The notes under the pieces: generated by a model
Seen by the model: the letters and a program-made list of their open reading frames with translations, nothing else
The model's database searches: none
What the model was told of the DNA's origin: nothing
DNA from: Nemopilema nomurai
Taxonomy: Eukaryota > Cnidaria > Scyphozoa > Rhizostomeae > Rhizostomatidae
Length of the DNA: 64,000 bases
Assembly (NCBI GenBank): GCA_003864495.1
Contig: ML133412.1
Span: 868,001-932,000 of the forward strand
Direction of reading: 5' to 3'
Part shown: positions 23,234 to 36,100 of the stretch, one piece after another
Numbering within the stretch: position 1 is the stretch's first letter
Layout: each line of letters starts with the position of its first letter
Made by a program: the position numbers and the translations under genes

Positions 23234-26200
23234 CAAGCTGGAGCGAAATCCTGGGATTTCATTTGATTCCAGCTTGATAAACAACGTTCGTATTAATTAC
23301 GCCTGCACTAAAGGAAGAGGAGAAACATTAGGGACAAGAAGGTCAGTAAAGAAGGAATGGCAAGCTGCATGGCTACTAAGAGCTGTGACATGCACCGACT
23401 TAACAACGTTGGCAGGTTGGTCTTTTACGACTCTGCAGATTTTGTGCTTAAAAAGTAAACCTTGAAATGACACATTAAGTGCAAAAATCTTAAAAAGAAG
23501 GTCTTAAAATATTTAACACCTACGCTCAACACTCTCTTCCCAGTTTTCCTGATTGCCTTGCAGGGAGCTAAAATTCTGAAGCTCTCCTTCAGCGCGTGCT
23601 TGAAGATATATCGATAGGTGATGATGACTGACCTAAAACGTGCTAGTGTGCTAGCTAAGCGTCGGGTCTTAACCTATTTATGACTTAGCAATAAATGGCA
23701 TCAATGGAAAATTTGCAATACTTGTAAATGTTACAGAAGATATATTGAGGGTGGCAGACATTTAAGAATTATTCATCACCTACTCGTACACACACCTACT
23801 GTCAATGTATTTTTCAAATTACGCAAGTTTGATGTTATATTATAATTTTTATAGGAGTGCCTCTATTCATTAGAACTATACAGTACTATCTTTGATTCAA
23901 TTTTAGGTGATGATACTGCGGGTAATGTGAGAAGATTGTGTTTCAAGGCACAAAACCCCATAAGGAAAGATCTAATAGAAGCAATGGGTGTAGAGGATTT
24001 GAAAATCACTTGTGGTGCTGTATGTGTTTATTCCTCGAGAGTTAGTGATGCAGTGAAAGCTTTGCATGATGCCCGATCAACATTGCCTGTTGCCTCAGTT
24101 GCAGCTGGATTTCCTGCAGGTAAATTGTTGGAAGAAAATCTAAAAGGTCCAGCAACTGGCACCTGGGGGCTAAAAATCACAGCTACTTTTTTCAGAATAG
24201 ATGTTCTGTGATTGTGTAAATTTCCAATTTGCACTCTGCATCAAAATTTTCTTCTTGTGTTAACTTAGACACTTCAAATGTTAAACTTTTTTTATTTGAT
24301 GCTAACTGTAGCAGCATATATTGAATAATGGTTTAAGTATTTATATGAAGTATCTGACTTTTTCATAAAGATATGAAGAGACATTTGACATTTTTTTAAA
24401 TTGTTAAACAATTGTTTGTTATTCAAGGGTATTCAAGGAAGGCGCATAGTTTACATTGATATCAGATTAAGTACCCTTGTCTAATGTAATCAAAATGGAA
24501 TGTAGAACAATTTATTTTCCTAACTTCAGGGTAGATCTTCAGCATTTAATCATATCTACTATTAAATCCCCTTTTGACGTTTCTGGTGTAAGTACAAATG
24601 TATCAAAGTTGGCTTGTTTTCAGTGTGTTTTCATTGTGTTCAAGTTCTTTTTTCAAGATTTCAGACCTGTGTCCTCCTAATCAACAGTCTTTTGCATTGC
24701 ACAGGCCAGACTCCTCACTCTATACGACTCCTTGAAATAAAAAATGCTGTTGCTGATGGCGCCACAGAAATTGACATTGTTATTTCACGGGCTCATGCAC
24801 TGCAGGGGAACTGGGAAGCTGTGTATCGAGAAGTAAAAGAATGCAGGGAAGCATGTGGGGATGCTCATTTGAAGACAATCATAGCCACTGGAGAGCTTGG
24901 ATCACTTGAAAATGTTTACAAAGCATCCATGGTGTCGATGATGGCGGGTTCAGATTTCATCAAAACCTCCACAGGAAAAGAAGGTGTTAATGCAATATTT
25001 CCTGTTGCTCTTATAATGGTGAGATGCATAAGAGAGTTCTATGAGGTAGGCTCTTGTGATAGCTTTTTTAGCTGCAAAGTTTGATAAGTTTTTGTCAGCT
25101 TTGGTTATGGAGTTTTGGTTGAGTCTTGATAGTAGATTGCATTTATTCTTGAAAAGCAACACACCATGTACTTTAATATGCATAAAAGGCAATACGTTAG
25201 AAAAATCAGTCACAAAATGTCCAGGCAAACTCAGTGTTGTTTTGGTAAATTTCTTTATGGCTAAAATCAAGAGTCACCTTACTTGTTTAGTAAGTTGTTG
25301 GCAGTTGCTGTTTTCTTGACAGTAAGGGTATCAATTGAATTGAGGTCCAACTTCTGGAACTATTCAGTGCTCTGCGAATTTTCACTAATATTTTCAAAAC
25401 AGATAGTGTTTTATTAAAAAGATGAAAATCTTAAGGCCAATTTTTGCAAATCAAAGATCAAGTTTATAACCAATCACATGCTCTGCTTATCACCCTCTAG
25501 TCTTTTCGATCCGCATCTGGCTATTTATTCGGTCAGTTTTTGGTTATCTTCCGACGTTTGCATACTCTGAGGAGTGTCGGAGGATAAAAGTACTTTTAAG
25601 TATGCGAAAAATAGTCCCACTTTTTCTAGCAATTGTGAAGTTTTGTGCCACAAAGCACTTGTTGAAAGATCAAGTCGGAGAAGAAACAAACTGGTTGGTC
25701 AAGAGCCGAACAAATCATTTGCTTCATTCCTGGTACCATAACATAATATTGTGAAGTTGCCTTATATTGCTAAAGGGACCCTGGGCAACTTGTTTTCAGT
25801 TTATACAGAATCATATTGGTTTGCCTTGCAGAAAACAGGATACAAAGTTGGTTTTAAACCAGCAGGCGGAATTCGAAGTGCCAAAGAGGCACTTGTGTGG
25901 CTTTCAATGATGAAAGAGGAGCTTGGGGATGATTGGACTAGGCCGAACTTGTTCCGCATCGGTGCCAGCTCATTACTGACAGATATTGAGAGACAGCTGT
26001 TTCATCATGTTTATGGCAGGTTTGTGTCTGTTTCTGGATGGATTATCATTTGCGGTGTTTTCGAAAATCCATTTGAGTTCACCAACAATTAAGTCCTTTC
26101 CTTTGATGTGTACTCTTATGTGCTTAATTGTAGGGGAGGGGGTCGAATAAAGAGGGGGCTGGACATTTTTCTAGATATTCATAAAGCGGAGGGGTCATAA

Positions 26201-27332
26201 TAAAATGAACTACAGGGAAAATTCTAAATAAGCATCTAAAATAGGAGGGTGAAATTAAAATGGGGTGGGGGGGGGGGGTGATGAGATATTGCAAGTGCAT
26301 TTTTGGTCAGACTCGGAAACATGTTAGCTGGTGAACGGCAGAGGCATAGAGCTCAAGAAGGAGAAGCAAAAAATTGAGTTAAAAGAGAATTTAAATATGG
26401 ATGATGACAATGAGTAAACACTTTTGAAATTTTAGGGTCTGATTTATTTTTTCTTTAAAAGAGTTTTGGATGGAGCCAACCATTTATTTCTGAGAAGTTT
26501 AAAATGTCAAATATGGTGGGTTGATGATAAAATGAAGGGGTTGGTCGTCCTTTGAAGTTTTCATTAAAAATGGGGGGGGGTCATTATAAAATGCTGTGAA
26601 GGGTGAAAAATTTTGAAAAATGCAATATGACCCTCCCCTAAAATTAAGCACACAAGAGTAGGCAGTCTTTGTCAGATAGCAACTGTATGACGTCATTGCA
26701 GATTGGCACAGAAACGAATGTTAGAAATTTATAGTTTTGATTACGTTTGCGTCGCGCCATTTGCTAACGAGTTCATCCCGAATTAATCATTAATCTTCAA
26801 TCCTTTGGAAGCATCGTTAACTGTTTAAGTTGCTTTAGGCTGTGCTGAGTAGGAAATCCTAACAGAAGTAGGTATAACGCTTTGAGTTATCTAGCAATGT
26901 TTGCTAACTCTGTTTTCCAACTTAACCGCCCATAGGATTCTCAAATTTTCAAGTGCTCATGATCGGTTTTAACATGATGGACATCTCGATAGATCATATT
27001 TTTAGCTTTGCACGAGGGCTTTTTAGAATACACGTTAAAGAGGGGTTGGCTTATCGAACTTAATGCTTAAGATTGTGGATGCGTTAAGGATATCGACTCA
27101 CCTTTTTGGCGACATTCAGATAAAAGTGTGTGCTTGCTCGAATCATGGCGATGTCTTTTTCATGGATTAAGATACAATGCCCTTCATTTCGAAGTGAAAA
27201 AGTTTGTAAATCATATCATTACACAGAATTTTACCACGTTTAATTCAAACGTATTTGCTATCAGAACGAATATTATCGCGCATCGTCTTCCTTTGCAGAT
27301 ATGCTGCTGCACATGAACTAGCATTGTCATGA
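23226..27332 (+). CDS. DERA: Deoxyribose-phosphate aldolase, five exons
   Basis: Exons 23226-23415, 23907-24119, 24705-25045, 25832-26019 and 27299-27332 join in phases 1, 1, 0 and 2 into 321 residues; human DERA has 318. The enzyme splits 2-deoxyribose-5-phosphate into glyceraldehyde-3-phosphate and acetaldehyde in deoxynucleoside catabolism. Conserved blocks include RRSVKKEWQAAWLL, PVASVAAGFPAG, DGATEIDIVI, FIKTSTGKE, GFKPAGGIRS and FRIGASSLL. The Schiff-base lysine is K221, with K257 and D158 as the other expected catalytic residues. The tiny last exon encodes only YAAAHELALS after the GR junction. The class I aldolase TIM-barrel sequence appears complete and functional. A TISU element surrounds the start codon. 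Confidence 0.96.
25525..25670 (+). repeat. Dispersed repeat family, copy 3 (DERA intron 3)
   Basis: Contains TTCCGACGTTTGCATACTC, GAGGAGTGTCGGA, AAGTACTTTTAAGTATGC, CAATTGTGAAGTTTTGTG and AAAGCACTTGTT in order. The same order and similar spacing are seen at 45090-45215, over about 125 bp. Confidence 0.7.
26130..26640. repeat. G-rich low-complexity region in DERA intron 4
   Basis: Degenerate repeats of a G-run followed by TCATAATAAAATG-like text, including a run of 12 G near 26267-26278 and another of 9 near 26572. Related blocks recur on both ends of the segment. No coding potential is seen. Confidence 0.5.
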
Positions 27333-28589
27333 AGATGAAGTGTAGGCTGGTATGAACGTTGGTCTCAGACAAACTTTCTCATTGAACTTAAGTGAAGATT
27401 TGCTATTATTGCCTGAATTGCCTGTAGTTGCTTAGAATTAGGTGTCTCGTCTCTAAATTCATTATGGGTCAATTTTAGATCCGCTACAATAATACACGAG
27501 GTGCCTTCTTTATGGGTGAATTCTTTTTGTTCAACTGAGGGTGTAAAATGTTGAAGATGGTCGGCGCTAAAGTGGCTCTCCTAGCAATGTTTGCGATCCT
27601 CTTGCATTCTTTTGCATGCTTTTTGCCCTGCTGCATTAAATTGAGTTCTCTGCGCACCCATTTGAAGCATCGATGAATCTTTTCAAAAGGATTTTTGTTT
27701 ATGAGGCATAAAACATCTTATGACCTAAACAAAATCATAAAATAACTTTCTAAAGTATTGCTGACATATGATATTATCTACTATGGTCGAATGATTCGAA
27801 TTATCTACAGTGACCCTAGCGAATGGTGGAAAATATTTAATTATATAAAATATAAGATCCATTTTATTATCGATTTGCTCCATGCATGCACATCCACAGT
27901 GTTATGGCGTCACGAAAATATATATCGGAATCTCTGCTCTTGGATGGGCTGCATGCAGAACAGCCTTTTTTAAACTAATTAGATCACCAGGCGCAAAAAG
28001 TCATCTGGAGAAGGCCAAAACAGATTTGGTTGCCACGCAGATTCTAGTATCATACCGATGTTGTGAGGTTGCGTTATTTTTAACAAGCGTGGACCCGGGA
28101 ATTGAAGCGGCATGAAGCTTTCGTTGCCAGGTAACAGAACATGTCGCACAAACAATTGGGGTTTTCTTCGCTTTAGCATGGTTTCTCAACCCTGATAAAA
28201 GTGTCCGCAAATTAGTCCCCGTGGAGTTGATCAATGTTTTGCAAGTCTTGATAGAATTCAAGGTCAAAATCCGAGGGTTGTGGTTACAAAGGTACCCAAT
28301 TGTATGTGCACCAGCTCTTGGCCACAAAAAATATGCCGAAGCAGTTTAATCTGTTAAAGGGCCTAAGTTCACATGTCTCATAAATTTCTATAGTTGGCAA
28401 TATTGTAAAAATGGCACTGCTCTTGAACAGAAATGGAATACGAAATGCTCAGAGTAATTTTAAACCTTGAAATTTTACTGTTATGCCGAAAATTTTCTGG
28501 GTCGGTTTTATGAACTTAAGTATCAGAAATAGTAGTTTGACAGCCAACGCAATAATTGCCTTTCTAACCAGGCTATTAGGCCGTGAGAA

Positions 28590-28850
28590 TACGCGATCAT
28601 GTTCAATTTTGATAATCAACTCTAATGATAAACTTTTAAATGTCATCTTGGTTGATCACCTTCGAGTATCCAACTTGATTGATCATCTTGAATGAATGAT
28701 CAGCTTGATTGATCAGCTTGATTGATCAGCTTGAATGATCAACTCTAACAATCAATTTTGGTGATCAACTCTAACGATCAAATTTGATGATCAACTTGGT
28801 TGATCACCTTGAGTATCAAACTGGATTGATCAGCTTGAATTTCAGCCAGC
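28590..28850. repeat. TGATCA palindrome cluster
   Basis: Imperfect 12-25-bp repeats such as GATTGATCAGCTTG, GGTGATCAACTCTAACGATC and CAACTTGGTTGATCACCTTG recur more than ten times. Many contain the palindrome TGATCA or its near relatives on either strand, so the region can fold on itself. No gene is seen within it. Confidence 0.75.
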
Positions 28851-30016
28851 ACCAGTGTGCAAAGGTATATAGTGGATGCTTGTAATTAAAATCTGAAGCA
28901 AATACTGCAGCAGTGAATAAAGTTGGTAGATTAAAACACTTGCATGCTTTGAAACTACCAATAAAGTCTTACCCCTTCACTAGTACCATTTGATGTACCT
29001 CACAACTGCAAAAAAGAGCTGTCTTTTCTTGGCTGGGGCATGCATCAAAACATTATTCTCAAAATACACATTGTCAATAGCCCATATTATTCAAATTCGC
29101 ACCTGACACGGGAAAAAACATTCCTCTCCCACGTACCGTAAACCTCTCATTTGGGTTATTTTAGATACATATAAATATGACGTCATTCTTTAGGTAGGCA
29201 TGCGACTTTTAATTGCAACAATTTAACGTTGAAGTGGCAAATCTAAGAGTATGCTGTTCGCATTGAATTCAATTAGACTGTAGGGTGATTTTCAAATTAT
29301 TCCATAGGTAAATGCCACTTTTCAGATTTCCAATGCTTTAAAAGTTCTTCAGAGATGGATTCCAATTTCAGCAATGAGTGACTGGAGCTATGAGATTAGG
29401 TGTTTTATAAATACATTTGAAAATGCAAAAAGACATGGTGATATACAAGCTACAAGTATATATGATTTAAAAGAAGTTTTGATCGCTATAACATTTGCAC
29501 ACTAGCGTAGGAATTTTTTTTAAATATAAGGAAGCCATTCAAAGCAACATCAATTTTTTGTTTTATCTGGAAGGAAAAATATACTGTTTATGAGATCCTG
29601 TTTGTCGGATAATTTAAAAAGGTCTCTTTCTAGCAATGAGGTGATGGTTTTCTGGAGTATACAATAGGCCTACTTTTCAATCAGTAACAGGTCAAATATC
29701 TGTCATATTGAATACAGACCCCGGGGCTTTCCTCATTCTTTTGGTAATTAAAGAGCGTCGTTCTCTTTTGAATTTGTGTTGATTGCTTTAAGAAAATTTT
29801 TTAACAGAACGCTTACCCACGGTTGACTGAAGCTTTTGCAGATGAACTTGGATGCCACCCAACTCTACTATTTCATCTTATGCAGTGATTTGAATATGAT
29901 TGTCTGAGCTGTCAGTGTCTATGATAATCTAATAATCTACCTTGAATGGACTTTTCTATTCAGCCTATTCTTTTCCTTCCCCAAAGAGGAAAGCGTTTCG
30001 CGCCAAATCGAGAGCT

Positions 30017-30050
30017 GATTGGTTGACACACCCCCTGTTACAGACACGTG
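30017..30050 (+). promoter_or_regulatory. CCAAT-box and E-box upstream of the hydroxylase gene
   Basis: GATTGGTT (a reversed CCAAT box) lies about 108-115 bp and CACGTGAC about 80-87 bp upstream of the ATG at 30132. The spacing is typical of proximal promoters. These are motif matches only. Confidence 0.35.
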
Positions 30051-30131
30051 ACGCTTTATTATTACTCAAGCACTCGTGGCGAAAACTAATGTGGTAATTC
30101 TGTGGCTGCCTTGGTATTGCGAAGCGAGAAA

Positions 30132-33100
30132 ATGGACGCTGCAACTAACCCCAAGAAAAGAAAGACCACCGAAGATAATGTGAAAGAGAATGGTAACATT
30201 TACCAGGTCAGGCCTTTAAGGTTTTATTCTTGCTGATAATAGTCTTTGTTATTGCTTCTTGTGAATTTGTACACGCAGTCAGTTGAAGATGTGGCTAAAG
30301 GCAAGTGTTTGCGTTTTAGTTGTATCGATTCAATACAAGCGCGTCGCTACATTTTTTGATGGGCACAGTAGACAATTCAGTATCAATCGCTGCAAGCTTC
30401 ATCGAGTATTTTTGCGTTTCATTAATACACCTTCCCCGCACACAAACTCCCAGGAGTCCAGGGAAGCGTAACAAATTCTACTTTTCCTTCTTCAAGTTCA
30501 CTCAAGCGAATTCTGAGACAATCGTGCGATAAAAGCTTTTATCTGCACGGGTCTTGCAAGTTGCAATCAAACCCAGGAACTTGGTTACTTTGTGGCGACC
30601 TATTTCAATGAATTAGTATATTTTGAGTGCCTTAAAATTTTAAATGGTTTTGTTTTTTTCTTCAAAAGCGGAACTAGAAAGTTGCTTTTTGCAAGAAACA
30701 CAAGGCTAAATCTGCCAGCTTTTTTGTTGATTACCACCTAGTGTTTCCCTAGCCTGTGGCAACATTTGTGGTCTGAAGCGCAGACTATTGTTTCCCTGGT
30801 AAAAACGGCATTTAGTGAGTTGGATATTGAAGCATTTTCAATTTATTTAGATCTACAGCCTTCTCCCCAAACGACTGCTACTGAAGCCAATGATGCATTG
30901 AAACGAATTTTTTAATCGGACTTACTACAATACATCGGATTTAACATTTTCTAAAGGAAACTAGCATCATTTTCAAATATTTTATAAACCAAATACAGTG
31001 AAATGCATTTAAGTTCAGATTGTTAAGCATGTGATTAAGCAGATTGTTTTTATTTATATAAGTAAAATGAAACAAGCAATTTAAATTGTAGAAACCAAAA
31101 AGAAGTACTTTAGGTACTTTTTAAGCCTTAGACCTTAAGTTCTTTAAAGCTTTAAATTCTTGAAGTAGCTTCTTTTATTGCTTTTTTGTTTTGAATTTAC
31201 CTCTTCAATTTCTGAGTAACAGAGTAACACTTAAGCAAAAGGAGTGTTTGATATCAATTAAGGAAATTGTTTAATTGCAATTAAGGAAATTGTTTAATTG
31301 CAATTAAGGAAATTGTTTAATTTCAATTAAGGAAATGGTAGTAGGGGGTTGCTGGGTTGCTAAATATGTATAACTTGATTATTACCACTAATTTGTCTAG
31401 ATTCCAGTAATTACTACTCATTTGCTTTAAATTAGAGATGATTAATTAGTTGTTTCTTAATCAAATATTTGAGTTTAAAAAAGAGGAAAAAAGGAAAGAG
31501 AAAAATAGCTAATTGAAGGTCATCTAAAATCACCCATTATTGAAGGTTGAAGGAAATAATGGATTTTTCCTTACCATAATCACGCTCTGCAGAAAATGGT
31601 ATTTTTTAATATTGATATCATGCTCTTCTCACAATCTCCTAATGTGTTTGATCCACATCTAGCTTTTCATTTTATCAGCTTTTAGTGATGTCAGAATGTC
31701 AGTTGAAAATACTTTTGTATGCCAAAACATTTGTAGCATAATTGTTGTAGCATAATTTGAAATGTGTTTTTGTTAACAATGGACGGAAAGAACTGCCCTG
31801 GAGTTTACGTAAATGGATAAAAATTTCAGACACAGTCTAAGCTAAAAATAATTCAAAGCAGGTTCTCTATTGTTGCAGATACTGTTCTTTTGTTAGTGAA
31901 TTTTTGTTCTCCAATTCAATCATGCTTCATCTATCACAAAAAATTTTTTCCTTTAATAAAAACCTTTTACTTCCAGAGCAATAAGAAAGCTGATGATGAC
32001 ATTCTTCTTCCAACATCACTCTCCTTTACAACATCACTTGAAGGTCTTCAACTGCCTTTTAAGATTATCAAGGTAAGACACAGAAATGATTTGTAAACCA
32101 CAGACTTTGATATTTGAAGCTAACATGACAGTGTGTTTCAATTATGAGTTGAACTTTCTCTTTGTAGGACAACTCTGGAAGTGTTTTGAGAGTTGAGTCA
32201 CGGCCATCAAAGCATGATGTAACAAAGCAAGATTTTCTAGTTAATCTTGAGGATTGTGACAATCTTGGAGATGTGTGTGAGAAGATTATGGATAAGCTTA
32301 GGCCAGTTGTGGCTAATGTTCAGAAACATGGAGGAGAGCAAGGTAGTGTTGAACTACAATCAAGCACTCTTGCATGCTAGTTTATGTGGACATTTTCTCA
32401 AAGATCAGGACTGCAATGATTTGTAGTTCTTATACAGTTTGGAAAAGAGTTAGATTTATATGCAGTAAATCACCAAGATACATAGCACTTTTTGGCCAAG
32501 AAAGTCAAATTCAGCAATTCTCCCCTATTCAGACAACCAACTTTTTCATTTTTGTTATTGATATATCTTGGCAATTAAAACAAATGATTTGCAAAATGCT
32601 TATTGGACCTTTGATTTTTTAAGTTCCATGGTTCCCAAGGACAATTGCTGATTTGGATAGATTTGCTGACCGTGTTCTAAGCTATGGATCAGAACTAGAT
32701 TCAGATCATCCTGTAAGTCTGTTTTCTACCAACTCAAGGTCTTCTCAATATGATCTTCCATATTGATGTTCTGCTGTAGCAAGTTTTTCCGAAAGGATCT
32801 CCTTTTCTTTAGCAACTTTGTTCGAAAATTTCTTTTAAGTTGCTGTTAGAAATTCAATTGACTTTCCATGTAACTTAGGTAAAAAGATTTGAGTTTGGTA
32901 AAAATTAAGTTAAAGTTAGGTTAAAATTTAACTCTTTAATGAATCTATACTGAATTGTCAAACTTGGAGTTTATCGACCAAAGACCCTCCAGTCCTGTAT
33001 GAGCATGAATCGAAAGTATTTAGCCCATTAGAAATTCTGTTAAGAGTCCTTGGTTGAAAAGAATTCTTAGCTGAAAAGTAAGTAAAGCCGAAAAAGATTC

Positions 33101-36100
33101 TCGACAAAAAAACACCTATATCGAAAACGTAACAGGACCAATCTTTAATTGAAACCCATTTGGACTTTGTGCGAAAATTGAAACTATCTTGCAAAAAAGC
33201 TAACCTATCTTTATCAATCATAAAGACAATTTTTAGGAATTATCAATTTTAACTAAGGATTAAGATTTTTGGAAGTAACCTTATTTCTATCAGCCAAATC
33301 ATTAAAACATTTGTCCTTACTGTTATAACGATTATCAAACTAGACCTGGTGAAAAATCTGCCTTTTTAAACTAAACTAAATTACATTGCATTTTTTTCAT
33401 TTAACAGGGCTTTACTGATAAAGTTTATCGTGAGAGGCGAAAGGAGTTTGCTGATATTGCTATTAACTATAAACAGTAAGAAAATTATGTTTTCCGTTTC
33501 TTCTTTTCTAAGCCTCGGGACATCGTTGATAGTACGAACAATGTGTCCCACAGATTTCAAATCAAGAAAAAAAGGCACATTTAAATTTTTCAATGCCTGT
33601 AATCTATCTTAACGCACATTCTAAAGCTTGAGGTTCTTTGAGTTTTCCCCCGCAAAACGTGCTTCTTAAATTTTCCAAATTTTAGTCTTTTTACTTCAGC
33701 TCGAGATTGCTTCTAAAGTTTTCAAGATGAAATTATATTCTTTTCGTCTCTGTAGGACTAGCTGAATTTTGAACACAAGGCGCCATTTCATAGTTACCAC
33801 AAGTCAATTCATTTCGTTCACTGATATCTGATACCACTGATTTCAAGATGGTCTCTAGCTTTATTGTGCAAACAACATTGGCAATTACGTTGATAGCACT
33901 AAGTTATAAAAACCTGTCACACGTTGATTTCAATTTCAGTCAAATATAACGATGATAATGATTTATAATAGAAGTAATACATTTCAAGGCTTAAGCCCAC
34001 ATGACCAAAGAAACTTTTCCAGATTTTCCGAATGGTAGCGTAAAATTCTTCTTGCAAGCCACGCCCATATCATATTTAGCTGATCTGTCAACAGCAATCG
34101 TATTCTTTTGAGATGCCTCTCCCCTTCGGGTGAAGGTCAGACTTAACTTAGGTAATTTTTGTAAAAGTTTGCTTAAGTAATCGTTTCGCTTTTCCCTTTT
34201 TAGTCACGAAGAAATTCCACATATCACCTATACAGAGGAGGAAGTCAAAACTTGGTACGGTGCCTCTCTGATTTGCAAATTAATATTTGCCAAAACTGGC
34301 CAAAGTTTGTTAATGTTCATATAACAAATGTAGTCACGGTTTAAGTGCGCGAAACTTCATCGAAGGTATCGAAAGCTGCTTGTTGTTTATAAGCAAAAAC
34401 ATGTTTGTTTCTCCAAGTATTTTTAATTCAGAGACGGTAAAAGCAGGGTGAAAAATTTCCGTATTGTGCCATAAATAGATGACTCGATTTCAAGGACATT
34501 GGTCTTTCCTGTCTCTGGCCTACAGTTCACGATGGCATGTTGTGCCGACCAGAACCTGGTAATTTGTACCTGACGTGAAACATAGGGACATGACCTTGCA
34601 CCTAATATGAAAAGTTGAACAAAAACTTTGTATCATACGTGAAACATAAGGACATGGCCTTGTACCTAACATAAATAGTTGGACCAAAACCTGATTCTTT
34701 ATACCAAACATGAAACATAGGTTCATGACCTTGTACCTAACATAAATAGTTGGACCAAAACCTGGTACTTGATACCAAACATGACACATAGTGTCATGAC
34801 CTTGTACCTAACATAAATAGTTGGATCATACTTGGTACATTGTACCTACCTTGAGACGTAGGGTCATGACTCTGTACATAACTTCAAAAGTGGAATAAAA
34901 ACCTGTTACTTTGTACCTGCCGTGGAAATCAGAACAAAATTTTGGAACCATAAAACAAAGGGTACCTGTTACTTAAGGTAAAGGAGTTTGAGCAACTTTG
35001 TACTCTGTACCTGACATGAAACAAAAAGATCATGGTGCTTGATACGTTCATGTGACAACATGGCTTTTGATAGCTTGCATGAGTGACAGGTATAGATACA
35101 GTATTTTGATTTGTGTCCACTAAGTTGTTTTCTTTTCGAACAGGGGAACAGTTTTCAAGAACCTGACTACTTTGTTTCCAACACATGCTTGCAAAGAACT
35201 GAATGCTGCTTTTCCTCTACTTGTCAACGAGTGTGACTATAGGTAAGGTTTTGCACTACAAGCCTTGTCTCAAATTGCGTCACACTAGGGAACTTAAAGT
35301 TGTTTATTTTGTAAAGCAAAGTATTTGCAAATTGATGGAGGTTCTTCTAATAGCTCTCCTTTCTGTTCTATACTCGCCCCCTTGGCATGCTTTATCTGTT
35401 CTATACTCTCCCCCTTGGCATGCTTTATCTGTTCTATACTCTCCCCCTTGGCATGCTTTATCTGTTCTATACTCTCCCCCTTGGCATGCTTTATCTGTTC
35501 TAGACTCGCCCCCTTGGCATGCTTTATCTGTTCTATACTCTCCCCCTTGGCATGCTTTATCTGTTCTATACTCTCCCCTTGGCATGCTTTATCTGTTCTA
35601 ATACTCCCCCTTGGCATGCTTTATCTGTTCTATACTCGCCCCTTGGCATGCTTTATCTGTTCTATACTCTCCCCTTGGCATGCTTTATCTGTTCTATACT
35701 CTCCCCTTGGCATGCTTTATCTGTTCTATACTCTCCCCTTGGCATGCTTTATCTGTTCTATACTCGCCCCTTGGCATGCTTTATCTGTTCTATACTCTCC
35801 CCCTTGGCATGCTTTATCTGTTCTATACTCTCCCCCTTGGCATGCTTTATCTGTTCTATATCTCCCCCCTTGGCATGCTTTATCTGTTCTATACTCTCCC
35901 CCTTGGCATGCTTTATCTGTTCTATACTCTCCCCCTTGGCATGCTTTATCTGTTCTATACTCGCCCCCTTGGCATGCTTTATCTGTTCTATACTCTCCCC
36001 CTTGGCATGCTTTATCTGTTCTATACTCTCCTTGGCATGCTGTATCTGTTCTATACTCGCCCCCTTGGCATGCTTTATCTGTTCTATACTCTCCCCTTGG

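Larger units (their letters stand above)
27333..30131. other. Intergenic region between DERA and the aromatic amino acid hydroxylase
   Basis: About 2.8 kb. Overlapping open frames on both strands at about 27758-28327 and 28449-28695 have no recognised domain. A TGATCA-rich palindromic repeat cluster lies at 28590-28850. The last 130 bp before the next gene contain a reversed CCAAT box (GATTGGTT, 30017-30024) and an E-box CACGTG (30045-30050), consistent with a promoter. Confidence 0.5.
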
